Source: Cantharellus purpuraceus
Taxonomy: Eukaryota; Basidiomycota; Agaricomycetes; Cantharellales; Hydnaceae
Reading direction: 5' to 3'
Assembly (NCBI GenBank): GCA_025174535.1
Contig: JALBUN010000007.1
Span: 434,001 to 498,000, forward strand
DNA length: 64,000 nucleotides
Made by a program: the position numbers and the translations under genes. The notes beneath the pieces were generated by a model that was not told the origin of the DNA, did no database searches, and was given only the letters and a program-made list of their open reading frames with translations. Positions 1 through 12,065 of this stretch are shown piece after piece (the first letter of the stretch is position 1; each line of letters opens with the position of its first letter).

Positions 1-194
1 CTGTCTCCATTCATACTATTTGGGGGATACGTTCGGACGGTAGGAGTTAGGCTCCGGTACTGCAAATCAAGGAACAATTGACGGCGTTGTGTTCCCCCTA
101 TTGCTGTAAACTTCCTTGGAGCAAGCCATTCCACGCAGTCGGACGATACTGCTTTTGAACTGCCTAGCATACACACCCTAGGGGTGCTACGTGT

Positions 195-210
195 CGCATT
201 TTTATAAAGT
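195..210 (+). promoter_or_regulatory. TATA-like box before the hydrolase gene
   Basis: A TTTTTATAAAG stretch lies near 199-209. It is followed by a pyrimidine-rich leader and the chosen ATG at 376. An in-frame ATG at 238 is only about 30 nt past the TATA box, close to where transcription would begin, so 376 is preferred. Confidence 0.4.
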
Positions 211-375
211 GAGAAACTAATAGGCTGCAGCGACAAGATGAGCCGTGCTACCGCGTCAGACACTGAACTGGAAAGTACCACGCTCCCTTCCCATGCTGGA
301 TCGATACACTCTCTCTTGAGGTGCTCCACCATTTCTCGTCCTCTGTCTCTCCACCTCGAACCCGCCGCTGCAAAG

Positions 376-2319
376 ATGGAGCCGACGATGGACTCGATAG
401 ACACGGCCAAATGCGACGCTTGTGATCATCACACCTCTCCCATTAACTTGCTTCGTATACGTCTTGCCACTGTCAGCGTATCGGTTATCATAGCATTTGG
501 GATCTGTAGCGTGCCTGTGCTCTTGGTGTTCTGTTTTGGTGAGAGACGTGGAAACCTGTATTGACGGGCCAATACTTCATCTCCTGAATTGTAGTTCCAA
601 TCGTCGTGATATTTGCACTTCCCGCTCTTTCCCTGCTCCTCCTCAGTACGCCCGACTCTCCATGCTACTTGATCTTGTCCATTGACCTTGTTGTAATTAT
701 ACGACTCAGCCCTCGCTCTGCTGATCCCTCAAGTCGCTTACCTTGTGCTTGCGCAAACGGACGCGCCGCCCCATGCGTCCTCGCCTTTTCTTGCATCCAG
801 CCTCACCCGATGTTTCAAGATCGACCGTGCTGTCCTCAGGTGGCTCAAAGAAGGCTCGAATCTTGGCTGGCGGGTTTTTCGTGATTGGACGAAAAGAAAG
901 TACTATGGTCAAATGAGCGAAGTGACGTACGCTGTCGCATTTGCCTTAATCGTGTGTAAGCTAATCCAGCTATCAACATATGTAGGGTCAATATCCCTTA
1001 CGGATCACCGAATCCCAACATGAAACTTGACATTTATGTGCCTTTTGACATGTCTCATCCAAATTCCAGCCACTGTGCCTCGGTCGCTCCATCAGCTCCT
1101 ACTATGTACCCCATCTTAGTCTTTATTCCATCCCAGACGCGTCCCTTCCCATCATCAAAGTGGCTGTTTTCTTCTTTGGGTTCGAACCTCGCAACGGTTC
1201 TTTCTGTTATGGTCGTCATTCCTGACTTGACACCATATCCCGAAGGTCGGTACGTATATAGAGTTTGGAGATTTTCCTCACCCATCTCATTCAGGACGCA
1301 TACACTCACAAATACATGATGCACGTCTTGTGTTGCGATACGTCGAGGATCACGCTGCGCGATATGGTGGTGACCCGACGCAGATTTACTTTGCGGGCCA
1401 TGGTCTTGGCGGGTTGATTTCTTTGCTCTTGCCCATACAACAAGCAGTTGCAGAGAGTCGGGATGACTACTTGAGAGATTACAGTGGTATTGACGCTGCA
1501 GATTTTCACCACATCCCCAACGGTGTCGCGAACCTCAAGGTATACGCTGGAGAGATTGCTGTGCCCAAGATAAAAGGCCTGATATTGCGAGTCATCGTCT
1601 CTTTAGCATCGTTGTCCCAAAGCCGGACCTGACTTGAACAATTAGGTTTGCCCCTATAACTGACGTAGATGCTCATATACTGCACGAGGGCGACCGTGGT
1701 ATTCATCACCTCAGCATTGTACGACGGGTGTGTGGACCTGGTCAAGTGGCTAGCTATTTTCACTCCGTGCGTGTCATCCGCAGTCTCACGCTGCGTATCG
1801 TATTAAATACATGCTGGTTCAATTCACGACACAGCCGGCGCATCTGTTGTACGCCTCTAGAAGTATCCTCGACGTGGACAAGCTACCTTCCAAGGTCCTC
1901 TTTGTGCACGGGTGAGTTTAGCACAATCGCGAAACTGCGCTTTGATTCAAAGTTGTTGGTTTCTAATTTATTTACTCGTTAGCGGTTTGGACGAAACCGT
2001 GTCCCATGAGCAGTCGGAATCGATGAAAGAGTTCTTTCGCGGGATTGGTGTCCGAGATGCAAAAGTACGACTATTCTCCGTTGGCCATTGGGGGATTGTC
2101 ACTTGTGAGTGAACACTGTCTGATATCTTTCGTGGCTACCTCGAGAACGTGGCGCCACTTCTAGCATTGATGTTTGGAATGGACGGACCGATTAGTAGGA
2201 CACTGACCGCGCAATGTCAGGACGTCTCTTTTAAAATTATGGAGATGCATCTGACAGGTGATCGACAGTGCAACAATTCATCTATGGTTCGACTGTCAAT
2301 GCAAACACGGAAGGAGTAG
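376..2319 (+). CDS. Membrane-anchored alpha/beta-hydrolase-fold protein
   Basis: Exons 376-538, 595-645, 710-926, 986-1245, 1295-1586, 1646-1766, 1835-1911, 1983-2104, 2165-2319 (485 aa). Two hydrophobic helices near the N-terminus suggest a membrane anchor. The body carries hydrolase hallmarks: VNIPYGSPNPNMKLDIYVP, then YGGDPTQIYFAGHGLGG as the nucleophile elbow, then HGGLDETVS (acid region) and GHWGIVT (His region). The fold resembles prenylcysteine methylesterase/acetyl-hydrolase types; the substrate is unknown. The elbow reads G-H-G-L-G, so the usual Ser is Gly267 (codon at 1402-1404). The intron at 1587-1645 starts GCGAGT and looks GC-AG. The last exon is least certain: without the 2105-2164 intron the protein stops at 2112. 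An upstream in-frame ATG at 238 is an alternative start. Confidence 0.72.
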
Positions 2320-3180
2320 ATGCTAGATAGGTCGAGTAGTGCTTTCTTGTCCCGCAGCTTGGTAGATTAGAGTGGGCTGAACTTTCTGAGAGCTCCTACA
2401 TCAACGACTCGCACTGTATGACACTCTTTGTAATTTGTGCAGCTGATAATAGATTATCATGTTCTCATTTCCAGAATAACACGATGGGACGCACACGAAG
2501 GTATATTTCTCGACATTTTAGGGATGGCATGGTCGACATGGGATCAGTGGCACCAGCGGCCTGCGGTTCTTGAGTGACGCCGTTTTCGCTGACGGGGCTA
2601 ACTAGGCTGGGTGGGTCTGGCCATCGTTACTGAATGACACTTGGAGGGTAGAACCCCAGGTAGAGCACAGAGACGTTCTACACAAGAGCGGAGTACTCAG
2701 GTAGGTGTGGTACAGGAGTGTTTGAGATCCGGCTGAGCAGTGGGAATGTGTGAAGCATGAGTTGTGTATATACGCTGTGTTCAATGGGGCCAAGCATTAA
2801 GGACACACTTGTATTGTCCAAGGTCATTGAGCGTGCTGCTCGCATGAGAGACCTTTGTCCATTGGTCTTCTCCAGGGTTGTTATTCGTAGAGTCTGGACT
2901 CAAGAAAGCAATAGACAAGGAGGAAGAAATAAAGTTTAGCTATTGTTCGTTAGCCGGGCCACAGGCGGAACGTGCCGGCGCCGATGGACCAATGAGGAGG
3001 TGCTTACATAATTAAATCCGGGGTCTGGGACGCAAAACATGGACCTACAGCGTGCACCAGTGGGAGGAAATAAAGACGAGCGAGTTTCTTTTCAACTTTC
3101 TCACACTGATTCGTGTAAAAGCCCCCAGCCTCTCTCTCTCTTCTACCACCACCACCATCTCATCCCTCTCTTCTCCACTC
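2320..3180. other. Intergenic region and HMG-gene leader
   Basis: No supportable gene. It holds the 3' flank of the hydrolase gene and the promoter of the HMG-box gene. The last 60 nt before 3181 are strongly CT-rich, as in many fungal leaders. Confidence 0.5.
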
Positions 3181-5054
3181 ATGTCTGCCGACTCCAACAC
3201 ATCCTCTTCGTCTAAACAATCCTCGTCTGGCAACGGGGGACATATCAAACGTCCTGCCAATGCCTGGATCCTATTTCGCTCAGCCGTGATCAAAACCTTC
3301 ACTGATCAGCCAGGCGTTCGCCAAGCGACCCTCTCGGGACTAGTTTCCGAGATGTGGAAGAACGCAGCTCCAAGCGTGAAGGCGTACTATAAGCATCTCG
3401 GTAGCATCTCGGTCGCCGAGCATCGCGCCAAATACCCCGACTATCGCTTCCACCCCGTGAAGAGGGAAGAGAAGTTGCGACTTAGGGCTGAGCGCGAGGC
3501 TGAGAGAAAGGCAAAATCCAAGCTGGCGCGTGGAAAGGCATCCAGGCCACGTCGCACCGTACGCAATGACCCCCCGCCCCCGTTGCTCACAACCACTCCG
3601 CTGTACGGTCCCGCTGGCCCTCCTCGTCCCGTGTCCGACGCGTCGTCCTCGTCCTCCCAGACCAATGCCGCCACCCAGCCTGCCGTTCTACCCCCCACCG
3701 TCCCATTCGTGTGGGTTCCCACCCTGCCTGTCGTGCAAGCGCCCATCCCTGCCGTCGTGCAGGCACCCGCTCAGCTTCAGGCACCTACCCCCCCCACGAA
3801 CGATTCGACTCCAACTGCATCGCCGTCTGCACAGGGGACGTTGAAGCCATCGCCATCCCCTCCCGTCGTGCAGGCACCTGCTCAGCTTCAGGCACCTATC
3901 CCCCCCACGAACTATTCGACTCCAATTGCATCGCCGTCTGCACAGGGGACGTTGAAGCTGTCGCCATACCCATACCCTGTCCCGCCGTTGGTTGCCCCTC
4001 AACCCAGCAGCATGCTACCGCCAGCGTCGACGTCGATGTGGCAGCAGCAGCCACAACAGCAGCACGTCCAACCGCAACAAGCAGACTGCGGCGTCTCTCC
4101 TTCCGCATTGCAGGCACCGCAGACCCCATCACTCGACCTTCCAGAGTACGGACTCGCATCTGTGGGTTTATTTCTTTAACTTTCGAACACTAGTTTAACT
4201 GACCTTGCATGCAGCATCAGCTCACAGTTCCGCTCCCTGCACAACCCTTGCAAGAGGGCGTGGAGTGGGATCATAATGGATTCCCCCTGTCGTACGCATC
4301 AATGGAGAATCCCAGCAATGACCCCATGATGTATATCTTCGGCACTGGTGATATCTTCAATAATGAGCAAGTTTTCGATGACGCCAATGGTATCAAAGTC
4401 GACAGCAGCGGCACGGACCCCAATTCGTTTGGCTTCTTCAACTCTTACGGCTCGACCGGTTCGTTCGATGGGTCGATGGCGGGTCCGAGCGGTACCAACC
4501 ACGGAATGATGCAGGGCAACTCCCAGGGCTTCTCCGAGTTGTTCAACTCTTTGATCGAAGAGGATCCTTTGAGCGTCGCGGGCCCCAGCCAGTTGGATGT
4601 GCCATCGGCCAACGTGGGTGAGACGTCGAACATGCACTCCGCTGAGCTTGACCAGATGATGGCGTCGCTCCTTCAGTCCACTGAGAGTGAGGAGATGTGG
4701 GGGAGCAACGGTGCGAGCGGGAGTGGGTCTGAGGAGGCTGGGTCTATGGAACAGGCTCAGTACGAGCTTACGGAGCAGCAGGTCCAGTATTTCCCTCAGC
4801 CTACGGCGCAGCAGGACCAGTATGTCGCTCAGCCTATGGAGCAGCAGGACCAGTATGTCGCTCAGCCTACAGAGCAGCAGGTCCAGAACGCCCCCCAGCC
4901 TATTGCGCAACAGGCTCAGTACTACCCCCAGCCTGCGTATGCCCCGCCCGCCTACGTTCCTCCTGCCGGTGCGACCTACGCTTCGACCCGACGTGTGGGT
5001 GCCGACTGGAAACATCGGAAGGTCTCTTTCGGGTCCGACACCATGTCTACATGA
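3181..5054 (+). CDS. HMG-box DNA-binding protein
   Basis: Two exons, 3181-4161 and 4215-5054, joined by a 53-nt phase-0 GT-AG intron (606 aa). An HMG box lies at about residues 21-95 (HIKRPANAWILFRS ... YYKHLGSISVAEHRAKYPDYRF), followed by a basic K/R-rich tail. It is of the fungal MATA-HMG/SOX-like type, which binds and bends DNA in the nucleus; mating or development roles are typical, but the target is unknown here. The rest is Pro/Gln/Ser-rich low complexity, including two 37-residue repeats and five 11-residue Q-rich repeats. The ATG at 3181 was chosen because a CT-rich leader precedes it. An in-frame ATG at 3052 would add 43 residues of leader-like sequence. Confidence 0.85.
3753..3974 (+). 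repeat. Two tandem 111-bp in-frame repeats in the HMG gene
   Basis: Units 3753-3863 and 3864-3974 are nearly identical and encode 37 residues each, rich in P, Q, A and S (VVQAPAQLQAP ... SAQGTLK). A partial VVQAP unit precedes them. The period is a multiple of three, so copy-number change would keep the frame. Confidence 0.9.
4785..4949 (+). repeat. Five 33-bp repeats encoding Q-rich 11-mers
   Basis: Five consecutive units of the type QYVAQPxEQQD lie in the C-terminal half of the HMG-box protein. The second and third units are almost identical at DNA level. This is likely a flexible activation-type region. Confidence 0.85.
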
Positions 5055-8000
5055 TTCAAACCCCGATCGGACGCAAGTGTATCAATCAGAACGGTATGTG
5101 CTTGTCAGACAAGCTTGTGCATATAAATGAGAGAGCAGTGTGGTACGCTGCATATATGCCCCTACCCCAGCCTGGCTCGTCCATGGCGAATCGCTGTACA
5201 TTCTTATTGGATTTTAACTGACTCCATTCTTGTACTCATATTATGACACCTTCATGACAGTTTCTGGTTACTCACACCATGTTCATACGATGTACACTAT
5301 TAATTGACTGACCCTTGAATAGTATTGTTTTTATCTTATGTCTGTTGTGTCATATGAAAAGAAAGGGATTCTTCTCTCATGACATCTTGGCCCATGTAAA
5401 TTAGAACAAAGCTAGTTCACCCTCCGACCTCCGTAGTGTGAGATGAAAATAGAATGAATATTTCTTGACCTGTGGGTATTATGATCTTACCGCCACTGAC
5501 ACGCATCTCATAACATTGCTCTCTCTCTTGTTCACGATGTATTGTTTTATGCCTGACAAACTCAAAATATTTAATCCTATTTATATTTTGTTCGTCCCAG
5601 CAGATTGGTGTACCACTGCCCCGGCGCTCGGCAGATAAGCGGAGTTTAGTGCTTCCATCAAGACCCCAGACACTTAATGAACCCGTGGGAGAAAGTTTAG
5701 GACACAAAGTTCATTGTGTCGAGAAGTGCGTTTTGATTGCCATTTGGGGATCACAATGCACCTCGTCAGGAAAATTAAACTTTTCTGGTTTGCTTTTGCG
5801 AATTCCGTTCCATGAGGGAAGTGCGTGCTGGGTCATATTGAACTCTCCACTGCGTGCGTGCTCCATTGTCTGCCCTACCTGTTCGCGTAATATCTCGGGA
5901 ATGGGACAAAGGGGTCGTTGGGATATTATGCTTTTTATATGCAACAATGCGGTTGTGGTCACTGCGGTGCATGCCTGTCATGTGGAGATTCGACATGTGC
6001 TCGGTCGTGTGTGTACATCACTAGTGTCTGCCCGGCATGACGAGGCGAGCAGGGAGAGATGTTGCGGTAAAGACTTTAGAGGGTCGTTCACCCGACCCAC
6101 ACCGATCAACAGCAGTCATCGTAGTTTTTGCGAGATGAACTGAAGGTAGAAACAATGCAGCTTCTGTAAAGTAACCTCTGCATGCGTAGCCATCTTTGAC
6201 GACGACTTTGGTTGGAACATCGACGTTGCTGGGCACTTCCCGCTGATGTTTTGATTTACATATCCGCTCTCCGAGGTTGCTCAAGTTCGTAAAACGACTT
6301 GGCCGGCACACAGCGGGGTCAACGACGAAACCAAACAGCCGTCTAGACACCTATGCTAGTCATACAAGCGATTAATCAACGGACGAGCAAGCCAAGCTGC
6401 CAGCGTTGGAGTATCACAACTCGACAACGTTGCCAAGGCACAACTCGAGCTTTAAAAAGCGGGAGTGGTATTGGCACTGGGCAGCGTGGCTTTGAAGCTC
6501 TGACTTTGGGTATTATTGCCCTTTGCGTCTGGTGTCGCATCCGAACCCCTCAGCCTATTGAGCAAGGAAGCAAGTACTTGGCTCCGAGACATACATCGTG
6601 CCTCCTGGCAGAGAGAATCGAGCTCACTAGCCCCTTGGCTGGGAATCGGATGTGACCTGGGACGCTGACTGGTAGCTACACCTGAGCCACGTGGCGCGCG
6701 CTTGTAGCAGCACATGACAAACGCACATCATGGAAGTCATGCCACCTAGCATAAAATCTAGTGACTTGGCTAGGCTCGCGTTCTGCTGTGAGGGAGGGAT
6801 GGCGCTGAAGTTCTTGCTAGTTTGAATCCTGCCTGTACTTATAGGTTTTCTATAACAATAGTCATGCAAAGAAACAATAATTATACAAGTACAAAGCTAT
6901 GGAAAACGCGTGGATGACTGTCTACCGCAGTGGGAACAATACGTATCAGTTACGTGTTGATTTTTGTGGATGAAGGTTCACACGTACAGCCAGTTGGCAA
7001 TGTGTCTGATGACTTGCTGCTATTGTTGACTCCTCTTGGCATGGACGAGTTTGTGGAAAAATGACTGCACAAGAACTGGGGAAATGCGCCAGGACCGTGC
7101 CAAGGTTGATCCAAAGAGAAGAGGTCCCTGGAGAAGTGCCAGTGAGCCCGTGTAAGGGGGCTATTTAGAGTTGTCGAATAAGCGGGCTCTTGAAGCCTTT
7201 CCCCCGCCGACCAAGGGATAGGCTCAGGATGCAGTCCCATGTGAAAGCATAGTTCGAATCCAAATTGCGCACCAAGTCCCAGTTCAAGCAGAGACAGTTG
7301 TAGAAGCAAGAGCATAGAAAGCTCTCAACGATGGCCTTTATTATCCCTGAATCATGTTATGCTGTGGCGTATTGTCCCTGATGCACCTAATGCAGGTGAT
7401 AGTGAACCGAACAGCCATTGATGGTATGATCGAGATAGGTCAGCGTCGGCGCCCATGTCTAACTCTTATGAAGGCGACCGTGTTCTTTACAAACAATCTA
7501 TGCTGGTCGGTAGCTTGGTGCTTTCGGCGTATTCTAGTAGTTTGACACGATTGCGGGACCAAATACAGTTCATCGACGTTGGGTTTGTCCCTGCAGCATT
7601 TGTCTAAGATATGGACGACCACTTACTTATATTACCAGCAACTCTTAATTTCCATCATGCATAATAGGCATTGTGGGTTTCTGGTGTCATGGGAAGTCAA
7701 CGTCTAAATGGCAACAGGTTATGTTAGCCTCCTGTTCATATCATGTCTCAGTGAAGCCGCTGCAAGGACAATCTGGAACGGGAAATATCCAGACTTGGGT
7801 AGAGATCATAGACTGCGCGATAATGCTTCGCGCAAGTGAAATCGCTGACCGTCCATGGGGATTATTGTCCTTAACTGCCGTAAAAGAGGGGAGGATGGTC
7901 CTGGGGATGTGAATAAGAAACCCGCTTTCCAAGAGGGCGGCATAAAATATTCGAATCGATGTTCTTTGGGATGGGTGCCACTTTAAGAACACGAGATATG

Positions 8001-8385
8001 TTAAAGTAAAATAATTAGAACAATGTGCATCGGCCATCATCATACCTTCATCACAACAACGGCATCCTACGGTGACGATCTTCCCATAACAGAACATCTT
8101 CCCATTCCTCGCGATACTTCGCATCAACCATTGCAAAGAGTACATTGCAGTATTATTTTGAAGGGTGTGGATAGTCTGTTCACATCGCTCACATCAACTC
8201 GATGAGAACGATGTAAACAGGATGAAAAGTTGTTGCACAAGCGCAAAACATGCACCCAGAGTCGCATGAGGTCCTTTAAGGTCTCAATGAAGGTTACTAT
8301 GATGGTGATCTTGAAGTTGAAAGACTCGGACAAGTGCTGACTAATACATCCGTGTCCCTTGCGTACCCTTGCCGTTCACGCTCTT
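5055..8385. other. 3.3-kb region without a supportable gene
   Basis: Short overlapping ORFs only, with no recognisable domains and no coherent exon chain. A 121-codon minus ORF at 6950-7315 begins with a leucine-rich stretch but has no further support. The last few hundred bases are presumably the promoter of the SIKE-type gene. Confidence 0.4.
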
Positions 8386-9675
8386 ATGGAAAACGATCTG
8401 TTTCAATTATGGCGCCTGGTCACAGAGTTCTGGGATCAGCTTGCTCAGAACAGAGCAATAACGGCGTCGCTACAGGCCCAAGCTGGTTCTGTCAAAGTAG
8501 GCACAGTGTCTACTTCTGTGACGATAGCTGACCGGCGAGTCGGTGGTGTAGTCTGCAGCGTCTCACCAGGTCACTGGGTTTGCGTTGAGAAGGTATGTGT
8601 ACTTCCTTAAAATGGCCTCCGTCCTCTTATTCAAATATAGGTTCAATATGCACATGACTCAAGGTAGGACAAAGTGTCAGACCCTGGGACTTAGCAAATA
8701 ATATGCATCTTACAGAGGCATATGAAGCTGAACTAGAACAATTGAATACTACATTTATTCAGCAGAACGCAGAACTTCAAAATGATAACAAACAACTTGC
8801 CACTTTGCTAAAGGAATATGAGCAGACACTCGAGACTGTCATGAGCAAGTTCCGTACTCACGCTGTTCGTGTCTTTCCTCAGATATTGGGTGCCATAATC
8901 TCACAAGGTCAATATATAGCATGACTCTCAACAACAGGAGCTCTCAATGACGCGCCACTATGAGTCCTTATTACTTTCCCGGGAAACATCTCTCTTATCC
9001 TCAGACCTCCTTGCCTCAACGGTGTACTCTCACTCTCTGGAGCGCATGGCTGACCTCCTGCGTGCTGCTCTTCGCGCATCTGGTGGCGAGCTCCCTGAAA
9101 ATGAGGTACGTCTCTCCCTCGTATACAGACTTGTACACTAACTCGCCGGTGTCCAGTTAAATGAAGCCTATGATGCAGAGTGCGAACAAGGCGGATATAC
9201 GGGAGGCTCAGAAACGGACGACTGGGCCCTCGAGCGTGAGTCTGAGCTCGTACGGCTGGAATACGAAAATTACGAGCTGCGGCGGATGCTCGGTGTTCCC
9301 CCGCCCCTGTCGCCGCAAGCGTATCCGCAGGACCTTACTACATATGCGCAGACGACCGTGGAAGGTGATCAACCACAGCCAGACAACTTGGGCATTTTCA
9401 GTGGACCGCCAAACCCGGAGCCAGGACACGAGCGCAACATCCTGCCTGAGGGCCATACAGAAACGTTTTTAGAGGGAGCGGTGCAGACCCTTTCACAAAC
9501 ACAGCCTCTGCACATTGCGTTCCCACCCAGCAACAACGGACCACTGCTTGCACGTGAGTCCCCTCCCGCTGGCAGAACGATGAACATATCTAAGACACAA
9601 TCAGCAGTGCAACAAAATATATATAGGACTGCCAGTGCGAGCTTAGAGGGCCCGGATCTTAGAAATATTGAGTAA
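8386..9675 (+). CDS. SIKE/FGFR1OP2-type coiled-coil protein (STRIPAK-associated)
   Basis: Exons 8386-8496, 8570-8592, 8641-8663, 8716-8864, 8920-9105, 9157-9675. The core QQNAELQNDNKQLATLL and YEQTLETVMSKFRTHA matches the SIKE/FGFR1OP2 family, whose fungal member SCI1 is a small coiled-coil partner of the STRIPAK phosphatase-kinase complex at the nuclear envelope. Splicing joins ...AGSVK to VTGFALRR to FNMHMTQ to EAYEAELEQLN, which restores a continuous coiled coil. Exons 2 and 3 are both 23 nt. The C-terminus after the SELVRLEYENYELRRMLG helix is disordered. A possible further 51-nt in-frame intron (9554-9604, GTGAGT...CAG) may be spliced or retained. STRIPAK controls hyphal fusion and fruiting, so that is the inferred context. 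Confidence 0.82.
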
Positions 9676-10258
9676 TTCTGCGAGTGCTACGATCAGATGA
9701 TGGGGTCAAAAATTCGCACAAGAAACCCAAGCAGTGCAGCCTCTCATTACACGTCGACACTATTGACTCGAACTGCACGGCTTCAAAGTGACTGGGGGAA
9801 TTGTGATTTCTGTCCCGGGACATGATAAGTAAAGGTCAACCGGTATATCAGCTATCCTACTCTAAAGATTAGAGTTCAAGGCTATATTATTATTATGTAG
9901 GAGACTAATAGTATGATATCCTTGAGCACTGGCAAGCTCTAGGACCGTCATTGTAGCCTAGGATTCGAAACCTACAAGTTTCCGCAGCCATGGCACGGTA
10001 CATCCACGCACCCCAAGAGTACATGCGCCTCTGAGCTGATGATGGCTATTTTGCATTTATACTGTTTGCATTGAGATACCACTGGCACTAGTGTCTGTCT
10101 TCTCAACATGATTAGTATGGCCCATGAATGTTCTGTCTGTCCCCCACGAAATCTAGTGCACAGGGGCAACTAACAGACACTAACATATCTTTTTCATAAG
10201 TTTCGGGTTGAGAAAACGAGGGACTTATACATACAACATAGCAGCCAAGCAGCATTGT
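9676..10258. other. Intergenic region between convergent genes
   Basis: Contains the 3' flanks of the SIKE-type gene (+) and the JMJD4-type gene (-). I see no RNA gene or repeat in it. Confidence 0.5.
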
Positions 10259-11929
10259 CTACTGAGAGGTACTAATTCTGCCAGCTTGCTGCTTAGGACT
10301 GCTGTGTTGACAAATGGATCGGAGGGTATCCAGGATTTCGGGGAGACCAGAGATATGTGTTACATCATTGCTTCGTGTCATAGTGAAATCATTAACAAGC
10401 CGTTGAACTACGTCCTTGGTCTCCGCGAAAGAAGGACGGAGTGTCTCGGGGGTGAGAGGCCAGACAGGATTAGGAATCTGCAACTTGATGTGTTGAGGGT
10501 GCATGTACAGAATGAGGTGACATACCAGCGGGGGGTCTTTAAGTTGACCCATATTCATACAAACCATCTTCCAAAACATAATCCAACTATGCATATGCAG
10601 CTACCTCAGAAAAACCAGGGGGCGATATTAATAACAGAAAGAACTCAACTCCCATCCGGAGTCGCTTCGCAACACATTTTGTACAACTTCGACCCATTCC
10701 TTCTCCCATTCTGGGTTACCAGACCGCGTGCGCAACAAATCGTGTACATCCGATAAGGCATCTTCGACATCGGATATGGCGGCGAGGAGCGACGCGTACA
10801 TAGATGGAAGATTGTTGATATTGCACCTGGTGAAAACATCAAACCATTGATTTAGCATGACTTAGATTGAACCGGCTGCACCAATTATGGTTGACACTTA
10901 TAGCATCCGTTACATTCTCAACTGAAAGCGATTTCTATAAGTCTCGCCAGTACAACCTCCGGTGTATTGATTTACCTTGATGATACCAACCACTTGGTCT
11001 ATGGCAGATGCCTTCAGCCTTGTCAGCATTACCTTACGATCTGGAATGCTCACACGAAGATTGTGGAGCCCGGAGGTTGTTCTACCACCCGCATCTCTCG
11101 CCGTGCCATATCAAACTCTTTAAATATACCTAGATCCACATCTCGCACATCGTACACGATGTCACTCGAGGTACGGCTAGGAAATCGGCGGAGATGGTGC
11201 GACACGCTTGGCGGAAAGAGATACCAAACCTTGGTGCCTGTAATATTGGTTGACCAGGAGTAGGATGTATCTGATTCAGTAGGTTTGTGAGGAACAATAT
11301 CTCACTATAAATGTTGAAAACTGACAGACGTCTCGATGCAGGGGGGTGAACGTTCCTGCCACTCCCATGTACTAAACTCCGTGTCAAGCATTGTCAAGAC
11401 TGCTAGAAATAGTGTAACGCACCACAAATCGAAAATCGTCTCTCCCTTCTTCCTCCCAGAATGCATTCATCCAATCATCCCGAAAAATCTGAGGTGTCTC
11501 GTAGAAAGGGGGACATCCTTTCTTGCGCACAGACTTGGCCAAATGCCAATCTTTCACATACAGCCCTTTTCCATTCCCAGATTTCCATAGACCAATGACT
11601 TCTCGTAATGGGCATTCTTGCCGTTCTTGATCGCTGAAGGATCGAGACGAGCACGTGGCCACAGGGACGACATCGTCGCCATAATGTGTGCAGAGATAAT
11701 CAAGGTTAGGCTGACTCGAGGAGTAGCTGGTGGCAATAGTTGACACCTCTTCTCTTGGTCTTGTAACCCAAAGGGTTAAAGCTGGCCATGACTTCACCAA
11801 ATCAGCGGTAATCAAACATGGTTGATTTTTTCTGAGGTGTTCTCTAAGAAAACAAGAATACGATGGCACTGTTTCCAGGTAAGTAATTGTTGGCTGCACT
11901 TCATTTGATTCTTGCAATCTTGAGTCCAT
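10259..11929 (-). CDS. JMJD4: JmjC-domain 2-oxoglutarate oxygenase, JMJD4-like
   Basis: Eight exons on the minus strand: 11929-11423, 11371-11326, 11270-11054, 10998-10976, 10921-10882, 10826-10650, 10586-10526, 10477-10259 (429 aa). The JmjC fold is clear: YMGVAGTFTPLHRDVYTSYSWS gives the Fe(II) ligands His181 and Asp183, IFVPSGWYHQV follows, and VNHNW supplies the distal His276. JMJD4 in animals hydroxylates a lysine of termination factor eRF1; a similar role here is inference. The 2OG site includes TGTKVWYLFPP. The C-terminal helical part (W-rich, VVQNVLRSDSGWDWIMFW) matches the usual JMJD4 tail. Exon 4 is only 23 nt. Intron 7 (48 nt) is free of stops, so its retention would insert 16 residues. 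Confidence 0.85.
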
Positions 11930-12065
11930 CGGTCATGTCGCTTGAACGTCTGGTCACTCGACGTCACAGAAATGTGACACAAGAATTAATGTAAAAAGTA
12001 ATTACTTGTATGCGCTCGGGGAAGAGAAGACCTATATTACTCTAAACTTGGGACAGATTAGTACA

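Noticed and set aside
6950..7315. 121-codon minus ORF with a leucine-rich start like a signal peptide
   Set aside because: No domain, an alternative frame looks equally protein-like, and there is no exon context.
9955..9995. GATTCGAAACC, resembling a tRNA B box
   Set aside because: No acceptor stem, D arm or anticodon arm can be built around it.
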